A stretch of DNA of 64,000 nt from a bacterium (GTDB lineage: Bacteria > Bacillota > Bacilli > Lactobacillales > Streptococcaceae): the NCBI GenBank assembly GCA_905221375.1, contig CAJNCY010000003.1:124001-188000 (forward strand), written 5' to 3'. The notes under the pieces were generated by a model. The model ran no database searches. It was given only the letters and a program-made list of their open reading frames with translations, and was not told the origin of the DNA. Of this stretch, positions 47,627-56,800 are shown piece after piece (the first letter of the stretch is position 1; each line of letters starts with the position of its first letter). A program made the translations under genes and the position numbers.

Positions 47627-48493
47627 CTATTCTGTTAGATCTGCAATGTAATGCTCGATTTTAAGAGCCATTGACATATTTCCCTCAAGCTTATATAGGA
47701 AATAAGCCGTTTCAAAGTACTCTTTTACTGCAACTTTAGAAGAAAAATTCTTACTGACATTTTCCATCAATACATACAAATCAGCCAAAAGATATGTTGT
47801 TCTATACGTCTTACATTGCTTTATCGTATCTGTGATTTTAGTAATAGCCTCTTCAGTATTATTCTGCAACCATAGATAGCGACAAACATTATAATTAAAT
47901 TTAATAGAAAGGTTTAATTCTTCGATTGTGTTTAACTTGAGTTGATCTACTTGATACTCTAACTTTTCTCGAATTTTATTAAAACTCTCTAAATCTTCAA
48001 TATCATAATAAAAATTAAATAGAGTATTTGAAACTTGGAGGTAGATCAGGTCAGTTACATTTAACTGAGACAGTACCTTCTCCAATCTTGCCACAGCCTC
48101 TTCTTTTTGCTCATAGAAATAAAAATCTATAAGAGATTTTATCCACTCCATATAAAACTTATCTACTAAAGACAAGCGATGTATCTTTACACTCTCTAGT
48201 TCATATATATATTTCAAAGACTCATAATTTCGATTTGTGATAAAAGTCTGGGCTAACTTCTTAAACTCTGATAGCTCATCAATCTCCTCTCCAATCTGCT
48301 CATTAAAAAAATAATCTATACTAACTTTTAACTTCTTAGACAGAGCATATAAAAAGTCTGCTCCTGGAGTAAGTTCTCCATTCTCTAATCGACTAATCTG
48401 TCCCTGTTTACATATCCCGTCAGCCAATTCTCGCTGAGACATTTTTAATTCTTTTCGTCTATTTTTTAATCTTGTTGCTAATAGTGTGCCCAC
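47627..48493 (-). CDS. PlcR/TprA-type HTH-TPR quorum-sensing regulator
   Basis: 288 residues. XRE helix-turn-helix at 5-62 (RLKNRRKELKMSQRELADGICKQG..ISRLENGELTPGADFLYALSKKL), then helical TPR repeats to the end. The opening through the HTH and the length fit the RRNPP family (PlcR, TprA), where the TPR domain binds a short re-imported peptide. No matching secreted peptide gene is seen nearby. The start is GTG (48491-48493) with AAAGGA 11 bases upstream. AT-rich, in the accessory zone. Confidence 0.8.
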   Translation of the reverse strand: MGTLLATRLKNRRKELKMSQRELADGICKQGQISRLENGELTPGADFLYALSKKLKVSIDYFFNEQIGEEIDELSEFKKLAQTFITNRNYESLKYIYELESVKIHRLSLVDKFYMEWIKSLIDFYFYEQKEEAVARLEKVLSQLNVTDLIYLQVSNTLFNFYYDIEDLESFNKIREKLEYQVDQLKLNTIEELNLSIKFNYNVCRYLWLQNNTEEAITKITDTIKQCKTYRTTYLLADLYVLMENVSKNFSSKVAVKEYFETAYFLYKLEGNMSMALKIEHYIADLTE

Positions 48494-48523
48494 ATCTGCA
48501 TTTTCCTTTTCTATTCGATTTCA

Positions 48524-48578
48524 ATTGTAACATGATTAAATTTTAAATACAAATTAATAAACCAAAAGATACAAATTA
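48524..48578 (-). promoter_or_regulatory. Promoter of the PlcR-type gene with two direct repeats
   Basis: Minus strand TTGTAT (48547-48552), 17-base spacer, TACAAT (48524-48529) with an extended TGT. The -35 is part of ATACAAATTA (plus strand 48547-48556); an identical copy lies at 48569-48578, 22 bases upstream. The arrangement suggests self-regulation. Confidence 0.55.
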
Positions 48579-48749
48579 TATATAAGCAATGACTAGATAT
48601 GTTATTTTTGAAAACCTATCCCTTCTTCTTTTGAAATTTTCTTACTCAAACGATTGATAAACGTATTCACTTTAAATGGATTAGATATTAGACTATCATG
48701 TTTAAATTTTGCTATTGATATATTTAACAGACCAGAAATAATCTTTTAC

Positions 48750-48945
48750 AACATATCAAATTCAGGGGAATAATAACGATTTTCCCCATTTTTTAGGCTC
48801 TCTATTTCATAACAATCAATTCATTTTATCACATACCTTAGCCCGAAAAATCCACACCAAATCTTTTTGAAAGCTGTTTAAAGCTTTGTACTTGCTTTCT
48901 AAATTCATAAATCTGTATCTTTACCTCATTTGTCCCAATTCCATA
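48750..48945 (-). pseudogene. IS3-family transposase orfA remnant
   Basis: Minus-strand reading gives VKIQIYEFRKQVQSFKQL, SKRFGVDFSG, then after a frameshift GLRYVIK, a stop, IDCYEIESLKNGENRYYSPE. This is the N-terminal helix-turn-helix of IS3/IS150-group OrfA (KIQIYELRKQG..LSxKFGV..LRYxIKLIDRYG). At least one frameshift and two stops; the rest of the element is gone. It is separated by 2.5 kb from the IS3-like terminal repeats at 46178. Confidence 0.68.
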
Positions 48946-48948
48946 ATA

Positions 48949-48985
48949 AAAATAAGGACATTCTAATAAAGGAAGTCCTTATTTT
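48949..48985. terminator. Hairpin at the edge of the IS remnant
   Basis: AAAATAAGGAC pairs perfectly with GTCCTTATTTT around 15 bases. It could act as a terminator on either strand. Confidence 0.6.
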
Positions 48986-49233
48986 CTAACTAATAGATGT
49001 CAAAGTTACTTTACTGATCCACTTTATTCGGCTCTATAATCATTGTCCAAAATATAATTTTTGGTCATGATTTGGTCAAAAAGACAAAAAATACTAAATT
49101 ATCTTTAAAAATGAACTTGTGATAATCGCCTTCAAATAAACATTTTGAATTTTCTTTGTCTTTCTTTACATTTCTAAAAATGCCCCCTGCAAACATAATA
49201 GTATATATCAGTCTTTCTGATTTGTTGTTATTT
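48986..49233. other. Non-coding AT-rich stretch
   Basis: No supported gene. A 123-codon minus-strand frame here and beyond is Phe/Lys/Ile-rich with no ribosome site or family likeness and is not called. The stretch from 48590 to 48750 is also AT-rich and holds only further decayed IS3-like frame. Confidence 0.4.
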
Positions 49234-49280
49234 ATGGTTTTTATAAAAAGAAAAACGATTGAAAAATATAAAAAAATAAG

Positions 49281-49313
49281 TTTTTTGGGGCAGATTTGGG
49301 GCAAAAACCATGA
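49281..49313 (+). pseudogene. Possible 3' tip of an integrase gene
   Basis: FFGADLGQKP followed by TGA resembles the GANLGQ ends of many streptococcal and lactococcal phage integrases, and a terminator follows eight bases later. Only ten codons are readable, so this is suggestive at best. Confidence 0.35.
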
Positions 49314-49320
49314 TAACAAT

Positions 49321-49352
49321 AAGCAGTGATTTCGGTCACTGCTTTTATTTTT
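49321..49352 (+). terminator. Terminator
   Basis: AAGCAGTGA pairs with TCACTGCTT around six bases and is followed by TTATTTTT on the plus strand. There is no intact plus-strand gene ahead of it, consistent with a relic of an integrase gene. Confidence 0.7.
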
Positions 49353-49364
49353 AACAAAACACCG

Positions 49365-49429
49365 TTTTTGACAATAATCAAAAAATGAAAATGAATTATT
49401 ATTGACAAAATAGCATTTTTGACAATAAT
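49365..49429. repeat. Three direct repeats near the prophage edge
   Basis: TTTTTGACAATAAT at 49365-49378 and again at 49416-49429, with a variant ATTATTGACAAAAT at 49398-49411. They resemble spaced integrase arm-type sites near attachment sites. Confidence 0.45.
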
Positions 49430-49628
49430 ACACCACGATTTCCTCTTCCTATTTTTCAAGAAAGCGTTTTTTTAAACAATAGGATTATGATTTGGGTTTT
49501 TAAAGTTAAATAATAAGCATTTTTGTAAAATAGAAATACAAACTCTAATTTTGTTAACCTCAACAAAATTGGCAACCAAGCGCTTTGTAAAGCTATTTGT
49601 TGATGTCAACAAGTAAATTTCAGAGCAA
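49430..49628. other. Likely attachment region between host and prophage
   Basis: Non-coding. Contains two small perfect hairpins, AATTTTGTT / AACAAAATT (49549-49571) and TTGTTGA / TCAACAA around 49600. The prophage right-hand genes begin just after it, so the recombination core should be here or slightly left, but it cannot be fixed without the other end. Confidence 0.35.
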
Positions 49629-49658
49629 ACAAAAAAACCGCAAGCCTGAGCCTGCGGT
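49629..49658 (-). terminator. Terminator of the phage late operon
   Basis: ACCGCAGGC / GCTTGCGGT stem (one wobble) followed by TTTTTTTG on the minus strand, 45 bases after the lysin stop. Confidence 0.85.
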
Positions 49659-49703
49659 GAAAGAACATTTTAGAAAGTTTCCTTTCATTTTATTTTTTTA
49701 AGA

Positions 49704-50660
49704 TTATTTAGTCGTAATCAAGCCTTCTGGCTCTACCGTGAACTCTGGTTTGTCTGCCAGTGTGCCATCTTCTTTTAGGTAGTACCAACCACTCTTGTCT
49801 GCTGACTGGATAAAGGCATTAGATACCATGTTCCCGTCCTTGCTATCAAGGTAGTACCATGTTTCCTTGTACTTGACCCAGCCTGTCTTCATAGCACCTT
49901 CTACGTCGAAGTAGTACCACTTGTCAGCAATCTTCTTCCAACCTGTCGCCATTGCGCCTGATTGGTCAAACCAGTACCAATTGCCGTCTGTGTGCTTCTT
50001 CCAACGGTCTGCAAGCATGTAGCCTGAGTTGTCGAAGTAGTACCAGTTACCGTCAATTTTCTCAAACTTATCTTTTGGGTAAGAGCCGTCTGAGTGTACA
50101 TACCAATAGCCTTTATCGTTCTTCTGCCAGCCTGTTTCGGCGCCTAGGCCGTTCTCAATATCTCGCTTAAACTGTTCACGGCTAATACCCCATTTAGCAA
50201 GATATGGATAAGGGTCAACGTGGTCGCTACTGTTATCCGGCTGGTTGTTGGTACAGTATTCATGCGTTTTGATACCTGCCAAGTCGTCTGTATCAAGAGT
50301 TTTCGGCAACCCTGCTTCGTCTGCTAGATTTCGTAGCAATTCGATATAAAGACGATAGTCCGTCATGAATTCTTCTTGAGTTGAGTGGCTCTCAATCAAT
50401 TCAACTGCTGCATAGGTCTCAGCATTCCAACCGCCCCCAACATCCCACATTCCCTTGTTTACAGGGCCTACCTGCATAACACGGCCATTTCCAACGACAT
50501 GAGAAAAGAACCCAAGTCCAGGGTCCTTTCTATAGTGGTAGTCCGCCTCATTTTGAGCCGTTGAGTTGCGGTTTCCTGTTGAGTGGGCATGTACTTGACG
50601 GAAAGGCTCAAATCCAACAATCGGCAAATCCGTGCGTAGTCTACTTGTATCGATATCCAT
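49704..50660 (-). CDS. Phage endolysin, LytA-like amidase with choline-binding repeats
   Basis: N-acetylmuramoyl-L-alanine amidase that cuts the wall at lysis. 318 residues, the same length as pneumococcal LytA. Amidase_2-type domain 1-175 with zinc ligands His26, His133 and probably His147, and catalytic Glu87. Six or so choline-binding repeats follow ([32 protein letters not shown], and so on) to the end EPEGLITTK. The two-residue deletion typical of many S. mitis LytA proteins is absent here. No signal peptide, so export depends on the holin next door. Confidence 0.95.
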   Translation of the reverse strand: MDIDTSRLRTDLPIVGFEPFRQVHAHSTGNRNSTAQNEADYHYRKDPGLGFFSHVVGNGRVMQVGPVNKGMWDVGGGWNAETYAAVELIESHSTQEEFMTDYRLYIELLRNLADEAGLPKTLDTDDLAGIKTHEYCTNNQPDNSSDHVDPYPYLAKWGISREQFKRDIENGLGAETGWQKNDKGYWYVHSDGSYPKDKFEKIDGNWYYFDNSGYMLADRWKKHTDGNWYWFDQSGAMATGWKKIADKWYYFDVEGAMKTGWVKYKETWYYLDSKDGNMVSNAFIQSADKSGWYYLKEDGTLADKPEFTVEPEGLITTK

Positions 50661-50662
50661 AC

Positions 50663-50920
50663 TTACTCCTCACTTGGTTTCTTGTATTCAAGCGCTCGTG
50701 TGCTGTCTGTGATTCCGCTTGTGGTTGGGTCATTGACCAAACCGATAGCAGTCAAGAACACGAATACTGCATTAACAAGCAGAATCAGCTTGTTGCCGAT
50801 ATCACCCAAATCCAGATGATATCCGAAGACTGCTGCACCAGCTTGCAAGAGAAGTAAGAAGGCTGGGATAGCAGACAAGTAAAAGGTTTTATTTTGTAAT
50901 CTAAGTTTCCAGTTAATCAT
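50663..50920 (-). CDS. Phage holin
   Basis: 85 residues from ATG 50920 ([13 protein letters not shown]), after AAAGGAAA. Two hydrophobic segments ([21 protein letters not shown] and [18 protein letters not shown]) and the ending [19 protein letters not shown] are those of the phage phi-LC3/Dp-1-like holin family. The 13 codons upstream in the open frame overlap the previous gene and are dropped. Confidence 0.92.
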   Translation of the reverse strand: MINWKLRLQNKTFYLSAIPAFLLLLQAGAAVFGYHLDLGDIGNKLILLVNAVFVFLTAIGLVNDPTTSGITDSTRALEYKKPSEE

Positions 50921-50937
50921 ATTGTTTTTCCTTTCTA

Positions 50938-51654
50938 TTATGGCAATGTTGTCGGCCAAGGGTCATCTGTTAGATATAAGATGGTACTTACACGGATATC
51001 TCCGATGTCTCGGTCAGTTGGGATAGGGTTTAAGAATTGAAATCTTAAATGATTTTTGTCTTCATATCCACCTAAATACCATGTTCCGTATGGTATTCCA
51101 TTATCGTTATATATATTACCAATTAAGGATGATTGCGTTCTAAACCCTTGTGGTATGTTATGATAAACTATGATGAGCACGTTTCGTTCCACATCACTAT
51201 CTTGAAGTCGATATCCTGCTCCGTTGCGTCTTACAATCCCAAACCAACCCCACCGAAGTCCTCCAAATTGATAAGTCACTAGATTATTCACCCGTCTTAT
51301 TTTTACGAATGAGTCCCCTAATTTTGAAGTGATGTTCAACGTCCTCCAGCCAGTATCCCCTATCAACACCTTCCAACCTGTGTTACCATTTCCGCTCTCT
51401 TTAATCCATTTCAGAGCACCATTAGTCATATTGACATCTACATAGGTCGTCCCGATTTCAGCAGTGATACGGCCTTCTGGTGAACCTGTACCACGGATTT
51501 CTTGCCCTACGTTTGTTGGCAAAGGCAGAGTGACATTATTACCCCCGACAATGCCGAGGGTATTACCTGTCAAGGTTAGCCTTGGTTCAGGCTTTTGGTT
51601 AATAGCTTTCACATCACGGCCAACCGCTTGAGCAAATTCCTCTAAATTGCTCAT
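50938..51654 (-). CDS. Phage baseplate/tail protein of unknown detail
   Basis: About 238 residues. The first 35 (SNLEEFAQAVGRDVKAINQ) repeat a motif used by several tail-tip proteins; GTTYVDVNMTNGALKWIKESG near 75-95 is common in streptococcal tail fibres. The C-terminal half is rich in beta strands and aromatic residues, suggesting a receptor-binding head. GTG at 51663 overlapping the previous stop is an alternative start. Confidence 0.65.
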   Translation of the reverse strand: MSNLEEFAQAVGRDVKAINQKPEPRLTLTGNTLGIVGGNNVTLPLPTNVGQEIRGTGSPEGRITAEIGTTYVDVNMTNGALKWIKESGNGNTGWKVLIGDTGWRTLNITSKLGDSFVKIRRVNNLVTYQFGGLRWGWFGIVRRNGAGYRLQDSDVERNVLIIVYHNIPQGFRTQSSLIGNIYNDNGIPYGTWYLGGYEDKNHLRFQFLNPIPTDRDIGDIRVSTILYLTDDPWPTTLP

Positions 51655-51659
51655 GGCAC

Positions 51660-51980
51660 TCACGCTTTCGCTGCGTTATAGGTTGCGACCAAATCAAGGT
51701 TTGCAAACTCGTCAATGCGACGGCCAAGGTCAGCAAGTTTTTGAACAACCGCTCCTTCAGTGCTACCGCTAAATTTAGCGATTTCCTCCGCAATTTCTTT
51801 AAGCGTATTGAGATTTTCAGGGACACCCTCGCCCAAAATATCATTCTTGACTGCAGTTTTAGCCTGCTCAATAGCCTGCATTAAAGTAGCGTTGTCAATC
51901 TTCGTATCGATTAACTGTTTCAGCGCCTTGTAATCCACTCCCAATGCTTGAGCAAATGCAATCCATTTACTTGTATCCAT
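51660..51980 (-). CDS. Small phage tail/baseplate protein
   Basis: 106 residues, mostly helical, WIAFAQALGVDYKALKQLI followed by an amphipathic stretch. The N-terminal pattern FAQALGVDxKAL resembles FAQAVGRDVKAI in the next gene, so the two probably share an attachment module. Function unknown. Confidence 0.6.
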   Translation of the reverse strand: MDTSKWIAFAQALGVDYKALKQLIDTKIDNATLMQAIEQAKTAVKNDILGEGVPENLNTLKEIAEEIAKFSGSTEGAVVQKLADLGRRIDEFANLDLVATYNAAKA

Positions 51981-51986
51981 AATTTT

Positions 51987-52463
51987 CTACACCTTTCCTA
52001 AATTATAGTACGTGAGCAAGTCTGGCAATTCCGGACATACTCCACCATCTGTTACTGTTTTTTCTGAAAGTTGTTTCTCAACTTCCTTTGCGATATCCAG
52101 CTCCTTAAGAGCATGGACTTCCTCTGTGACCAATTCCTTATCTGAAGCCACTATCTTGATATGCGTCGTCTTGTCGCTCGGAAAAATATATCCGCCAGCG
52201 CTAATCTCTAAGCGGTATTTCCCGATTGGCAAGATAGCGTCCAGATTAAAATTCACGCTTGAGTTCGTGACAGTCACCTTCTTCTTCCATTGGTACTTGT
52301 CCATGGTCAGACTAACGACCGCCACCTCCCCTTCCAGAGAGGAAACGGCTCGATAATCTTCGTCTAAGAGGGCAAATCCAAAGGTAGAAGCTACATCACC
52401 TTGTTTGATGAGGTAACCGCCATCAACTTGAGCAAGATTGGTCGTATTGAGATTACAGACCAT
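51987..52463 (-). CDS. Phage baseplate upper-protein-like (BppU N-terminal type)
   Basis: 158 residues from ATG 52463, preceded by AAAGGGG; eight upstream codons overlap the previous gene. Beta-rich (TTNLAQVDGGYLIKQGDVAS, FGFALLDEDYRAVSSLEG, AILPIGKYRLEISAGGYIFP), the pattern of the BppU N-terminal domain that builds tail-tip baseplates. Confidence 0.65.
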   Translation of the reverse strand: MVCNLNTTNLAQVDGGYLIKQGDVASTFGFALLDEDYRAVSSLEGEVAVVSLTMDKYQWKKKVTVTNSSVNFNLDAILPIGKYRLEISAGGYIFPSDKTTHIKIVASDKELVTEEVHALKELDIAKEVEKQLSEKTVTDGGVCPELPDLLTYYNLGKV

Positions 52464-52914
52464 TCTGCGCCCCTTTCTCATCTTCAATTAAGATGTCGTC
52501 TCTGATTTGCAACGCTTCAAAATTGTTGTACAAGTGGTCAATGTAGCCATTGCCACCAAGAGCTTTATAGCTATTGTGCATGTTTTCCACTACATAGAAC
52601 TCATCCTTGGTTGTAAAACCACGGCGGATAGCCCTACGAATATCACGATCAAGGCGCATCCTCATCGTAACAAGGTGCGCATCGTCGTGTAGTTTTAGCT
52701 TTGCCTGTACTTCGTCAATTTTGGCGTTGTTCTCATCGGCAGTAATCTGGACATCTTTGATTTGTTTCTTGACTTCACTCAACTCTGAAATGATTTGGTC
52801 TGTCTGTTCCTTTGATTTCTTCGGTAACTTATAGCTAAACCAAGCTACGATGATTGGCGTAGCCACTGGTAAAACATTCATGAAGAAATGCTCAACGTGT
52901 TGTAAGACATCCAT
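52453..52914 (-). CDS. Phage membrane/coiled-coil protein, holin-like position
   Basis: 153 residues: a hydrophobic segment at 12-28 (NVLPVATPIIVAWFSY), then a coiled coil (SELSEVKKQIKDVQITADEN) and a C-terminal helical part. Common in pneumococcal phages between tail fibre and lysis genes; role not known, possibly a second holin or antiholin. Confidence 0.6.
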   Translation of the reverse strand: MDVLQHVEHFFMNVLPVATPIIVAWFSYKLPKKSKEQTDQIISELSEVKKQIKDVQITADENNAKIDEVQAKLKLHDDAHLVTMRMRLDRDIRRAIRRGFTTKDEFYVVENMHNSYKALGGNGYIDHLYNNFEALQIRDDILIEDEKGAQNGL

Positions 52915-52926
52915 AGAGCACCTCCA

Positions 52927-53631
52927 TTATTGGTTAGGTGTAACTGTTGTAGCAGAAGGCTCTGTTACTGTAGCAGTCGTAGAAACTGCAGCTGCTGGTG
53001 CAACAGTTGTAGGCTCATTAGGTGCTTTCTGTGCACTAAACTTCCAAGTTGCTAGAACGCCATTCCGGTAAGGTGTGCCTTCAAGTTGAGCAAGGGTTTC
53101 TCCTCGATAAGTAAATGACTGATTGGTTTGAATCAAGATGCGTTTACCTTCTCCATTGATTTCAGTGTGGTTAGGATCTTCGACCGCAAAGATTGCTCCA
53201 GGCTCGTAAACTTTACCGACTTCAGCAAGAGGGAAGAGTTCAACCATTTCTTTGTAGGTTGTGCCGTAAGCAACTTTTTCACCCATGATGGAATCTTGTG
53301 CCATGACTCGCACTACTTTGTCAATTTTATTTGTAAGAGCAGACAGTCTATCCTGTTCGCTCTTGTTTTGAGCAATCTTCTGCTCAGCCTGTTCGATCTG
53401 CGCTTGTGCTTTAACGATTGCTGAACCTGGATCTAGTTCAGATTTTAGGATATCAAGCACCGCTTGAATCAAGACATCTTCTGGTTCACTTGTGCGATCT
53501 CCTAAAAGTTCGCGCATGTTCGTACTGTAACGATTGCCTTCTGATAAACGAATTTCAACTACTGTCTTGATATTATCTCCAAATCCTCGAATATAAGGTT
53601 TGCTTGCTAGTTCATAATTATTAATTGCCAT
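52927..53631 (-). CDS. DUF1366-type phage protein
   Basis: 234 residues: a conserved N-terminal half (YIRGFGDNIKTVVEIRLSEGNRY, coiled coil 90-115) and a Pro/Thr/Ala-rich tail from 205. Found in tail-lysis gaps of streptococcal phages; function unknown. Overlaps the previous gene by 11 bases. Confidence 0.6.
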   Translation of the reverse strand: MAINNYELASKPYIRGFGDNIKTVVEIRLSEGNRYSTNMRELLGDRTSEPEDVLIQAVLDILKSELDPGSAIVKAQAQIEQAEQKIAQNKSEQDRLSALTNKIDKVVRVMAQDSIMGEKVAYGTTYKEMVELFPLAEVGKVYEPGAIFAVEDPNHTEINGEGKRILIQTNQSFTYRGETLAQLEGTPYRNGVLATWKFSAQKAPNEPTTVAPAAAVSTTATVTEPSATTVTPNQ

Positions 53632-53833
53632 TTGTCATTTTTCCTTTCACTTCTTCAAATAACTCTTTTAGAGCTGTGTCATATTCTAGAACCTCTTCCA
53701 TCGTGTGCAATTCGCTTGCTGCATACAAATAAAGAGCCTCGTTCTTAGCTGATTCTTGCTCACTGACTGCTAGCTTTTTAGTCAGTGAATCAAGTGTTAA
53801 CTGATTTACTACTGCGTCCATGTTGTTATTCAT
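53621..53833 (-). CDS. Small phage protein
   Basis: 70 residues, helical, overlapping both neighbours (ATGA with the fibre gene). No recognised function. Confidence 0.55.
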   Translation of the reverse strand: MNNNMDAVVNQLTLDSLTKKLAVSEQESAKNEALYLYAASELHTMEEVLEYDTALKELFEEVKGKMTNGN

Positions 53834-56800
53834 GCTATTGTTTTCTCCATTTTTTCTATTTTTTGATTTAATTCTTGGATGGCCTTGATTAAGTAAGGTA
53901 CCAATTCAAATGTTCGGTACGAGTACGCACCGTCAGGGTTTTCGAAAAATGCTTCAGGAGCATATTTCTGGACATCTTGAGCCATGATACCGCAAGCGAT
54001 ATCCTCAATTTTGCCATCGTACTCTTTACGATAGCTGTAAGTCTTTAGTTTTTTGATGACATCTAGACCAGAAACTTGACTATCTTGAATATTTGATTTA
54101 TAGCGACGGTCTGAGATTTCTTTATTCATAGGAATCCAGTTATAACTTGAACCGCTATAGTAGAGGTAAAGATAGCCATTGTCAGGGTCAATTTTTGAAT
54201 AATTCTCTGAATATACCCAATTCCCTGCTCTACCTCCATTTTCTCTATTGTCATAGAATATTCTACCTGTAACTTTCAGGTCCCCGTGAATAATTGGTGT
54301 TTTCCAAAATTCAGCCGTGTTATAACAATACATCTTGCCATTATTTTTCACGAACCATGCATAGTATCCAGGTTCGTTCCAATTGTTTCCCCAATTGACC
54401 CATAGCGCAGTGTGTCCATCTCCACCTGTACCATCACCCATTCCAACCGAGAAGTGATTTCGACCAGTTATCCAACGCCCATAACCTGAATCATGCGTAC
54501 CTAATTGAAATCCACCAATCCAGCCTTTGTAACCCTCTAAAACAGTTGAACTAGAAACGACTGACTCGACTTTTGTCGCAAAAATCCGTTTAGATGTCAG
54601 TTTGTCAATAAAAGCTTCATTTGCAGTGAGTTTTCCAATGAGCGCAGTATCAACTTTCAATTTATCAGCCGTGACTGCCTCAGCATCTAATATCGCAGTC
54701 GTGACGGAACCAGCTTCAAAATTGGCCGTCTTCAGCTTATCAACCATAGCCGACTTGATAACTGCATTATCAATCAAGGTCTCGCCAGTGATGTGAGTCA
54801 GTTTACCAGTGATGCGGTTTTGACCATTTGAGCCAAGGTTGATTCCTGAAATCAAATCACCAGCTGAGTTGATGTTTTGAACGGACCATGACCCAGCCAA
54901 CTGTCTTTGAACGGTTTTCAGACCTTCATTCTTAGACACCTCAACCTGAAACAACTGATTAGTCAGTGCCATGCGAGCGACCTTGTTAGAGATGTCGTTC
55001 TCATTGTTGCCAATAATACGCTCATAGAGCTGACTGGTTTCTTTGACACGCTGGAAATCGGCTTGATTAGCCTTGCCAGCTATCTGAGATGTGATACTTG
55101 CAAATCGGCCGTCTACTGTCTGCTTATACTGAGCAATCTTTGAAGCAATATCATTGCTCGTCTGTGTGCTTATCGCACTAAATCTACGCTCAAGACCTCG
55201 CACATCTTCTTGATAAACCGATTTCCCAACGTAGTCTCTGGATATCTGCTCACGTACAGCCGTCGCTTGTCTCGCGCTCTCCTTACGAGTATAGCGCTGT
55301 AGGGCTTCCTGTCGCTGACTGTCCTGACCGACATAGCTTTCAACCGCTGCTAGCTTCATAGACAGACCTTCGGCGGTCTTCTGAAATTCAGATTTAGCGA
55401 CGACAAGATCTGTCTTACCATCTTCGGGGGCAGGACCCGCATCTATACGAGTAGAACTTCTGGTCAATTCAACCTTGCGAAAGGCTACATGGCCAACCTC
55501 GTTATAACCAAGAATAATTCGCCAGAAATCAAAATTTTCAGGCTTGGTCAATGCTGGTATAGTGACTTGATAAGTCTGCCAGCTAGACGTGAGATTGAAA
55601 TTGTCATGCATAATTTCAGGATTATCGGAAACTGTACGGTTGGCCCTTAATGATAGCCAAACACTTGAAGAGCCAGAGTAGCAAATCCCTTGAAACGAAA
55701 GCGTATAAGTCTCGCCAAGTTCCAACTCAAGAAGAGCTGTCGAACTCTTACCTGAAGTTATACTTCCTTCTTTTGAATAGATTTGCATCTGCTTCCAAGT
55801 GTTGGTCGTTCCTTTGACGTTGTACTCACCGTTTGAGATAGTCCAATCTTGTGGACTATTATCTCCTTGAGTATAGTACCAAAGTCCCCTTGAAAAATCG
55901 TAGTCTTCAGCATAGTTGCGACTACCGACCTTCATTTTTGAAAATTCTTCACGCAATTTCCCTGCTTCAGCCACAACTAAGGTCTTATCTGCTTTATCCT
56001 TGGTTGCGTTCAGGATTTCCTGACGGATAGAGCCAGCCTGCACCTCGAATTCAGCCTGATTCAACTTCTGATTTAGCTTGTTCTGCGTGTCTGTCTCAAG
56101 CCTCTTCACCGACTGCCTAATATTCTCAGCAGTCACATTGAGTGAGCTGATATCCGCTTTGGTTCTGAGGCCTTCAGTCAGACTTCTCACACCAGCATCT
56201 AGTGAATCGGCCCGTTGCTTAAAGGTTGATTCGACGGCTGAGATTTGGCCGTCTGTATCTTCTGGAGCTTCTTTGTAGTCCGTCGCGACAGAACCTCTTT
56301 CGAGTTGAACATCTGTCACATAGAGATTGATGGACTTCCCTTTTTCTCCGTAAAGCATCAAGTTCAGATTCTCGACATCGTCCGATAAAGTAAACGTAAA
56401 TGTGAAACGCTTATACTTCGATGTTATTTGCGAACTCGGGATACTTTGCCACTCTTGCTCAATAATGTTTTTGTTTTTGATGTAGTGCAAAGCGACTTTC
56501 AAGCCACTGTTGCTGTCACCGCCATCTTTTGAAACAAGAAGAGATACACTCACCTTTTCCCCTCGGACACCTTCAAAAGCAAAAGTCTGTTGTAGACCAA
56601 AGAAATTAGCGATATTCTGCGAGTCGTGGAAGAAATGAGCTCCTGGCCGATTTCGATTATTAGGATTTTGAGAGTGTTGATAGTTGAAATTCAAACCAAA
56701 ATCAACAGATTGATATTCAAGCCAATTTTTCGAACCGTTCTTAAATTGACCATTTCTGATATAATTCCGCCCCCCAACCTGCACACTCGCTATCTTACTA

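Noticed and set aside
49065..49436. 123-codon minus-strand frame
   Set aside because: Low-complexity Phe/Lys/Ile/Cys composition, no ribosome site, no family pattern, and it runs antisense through a clear terminator.
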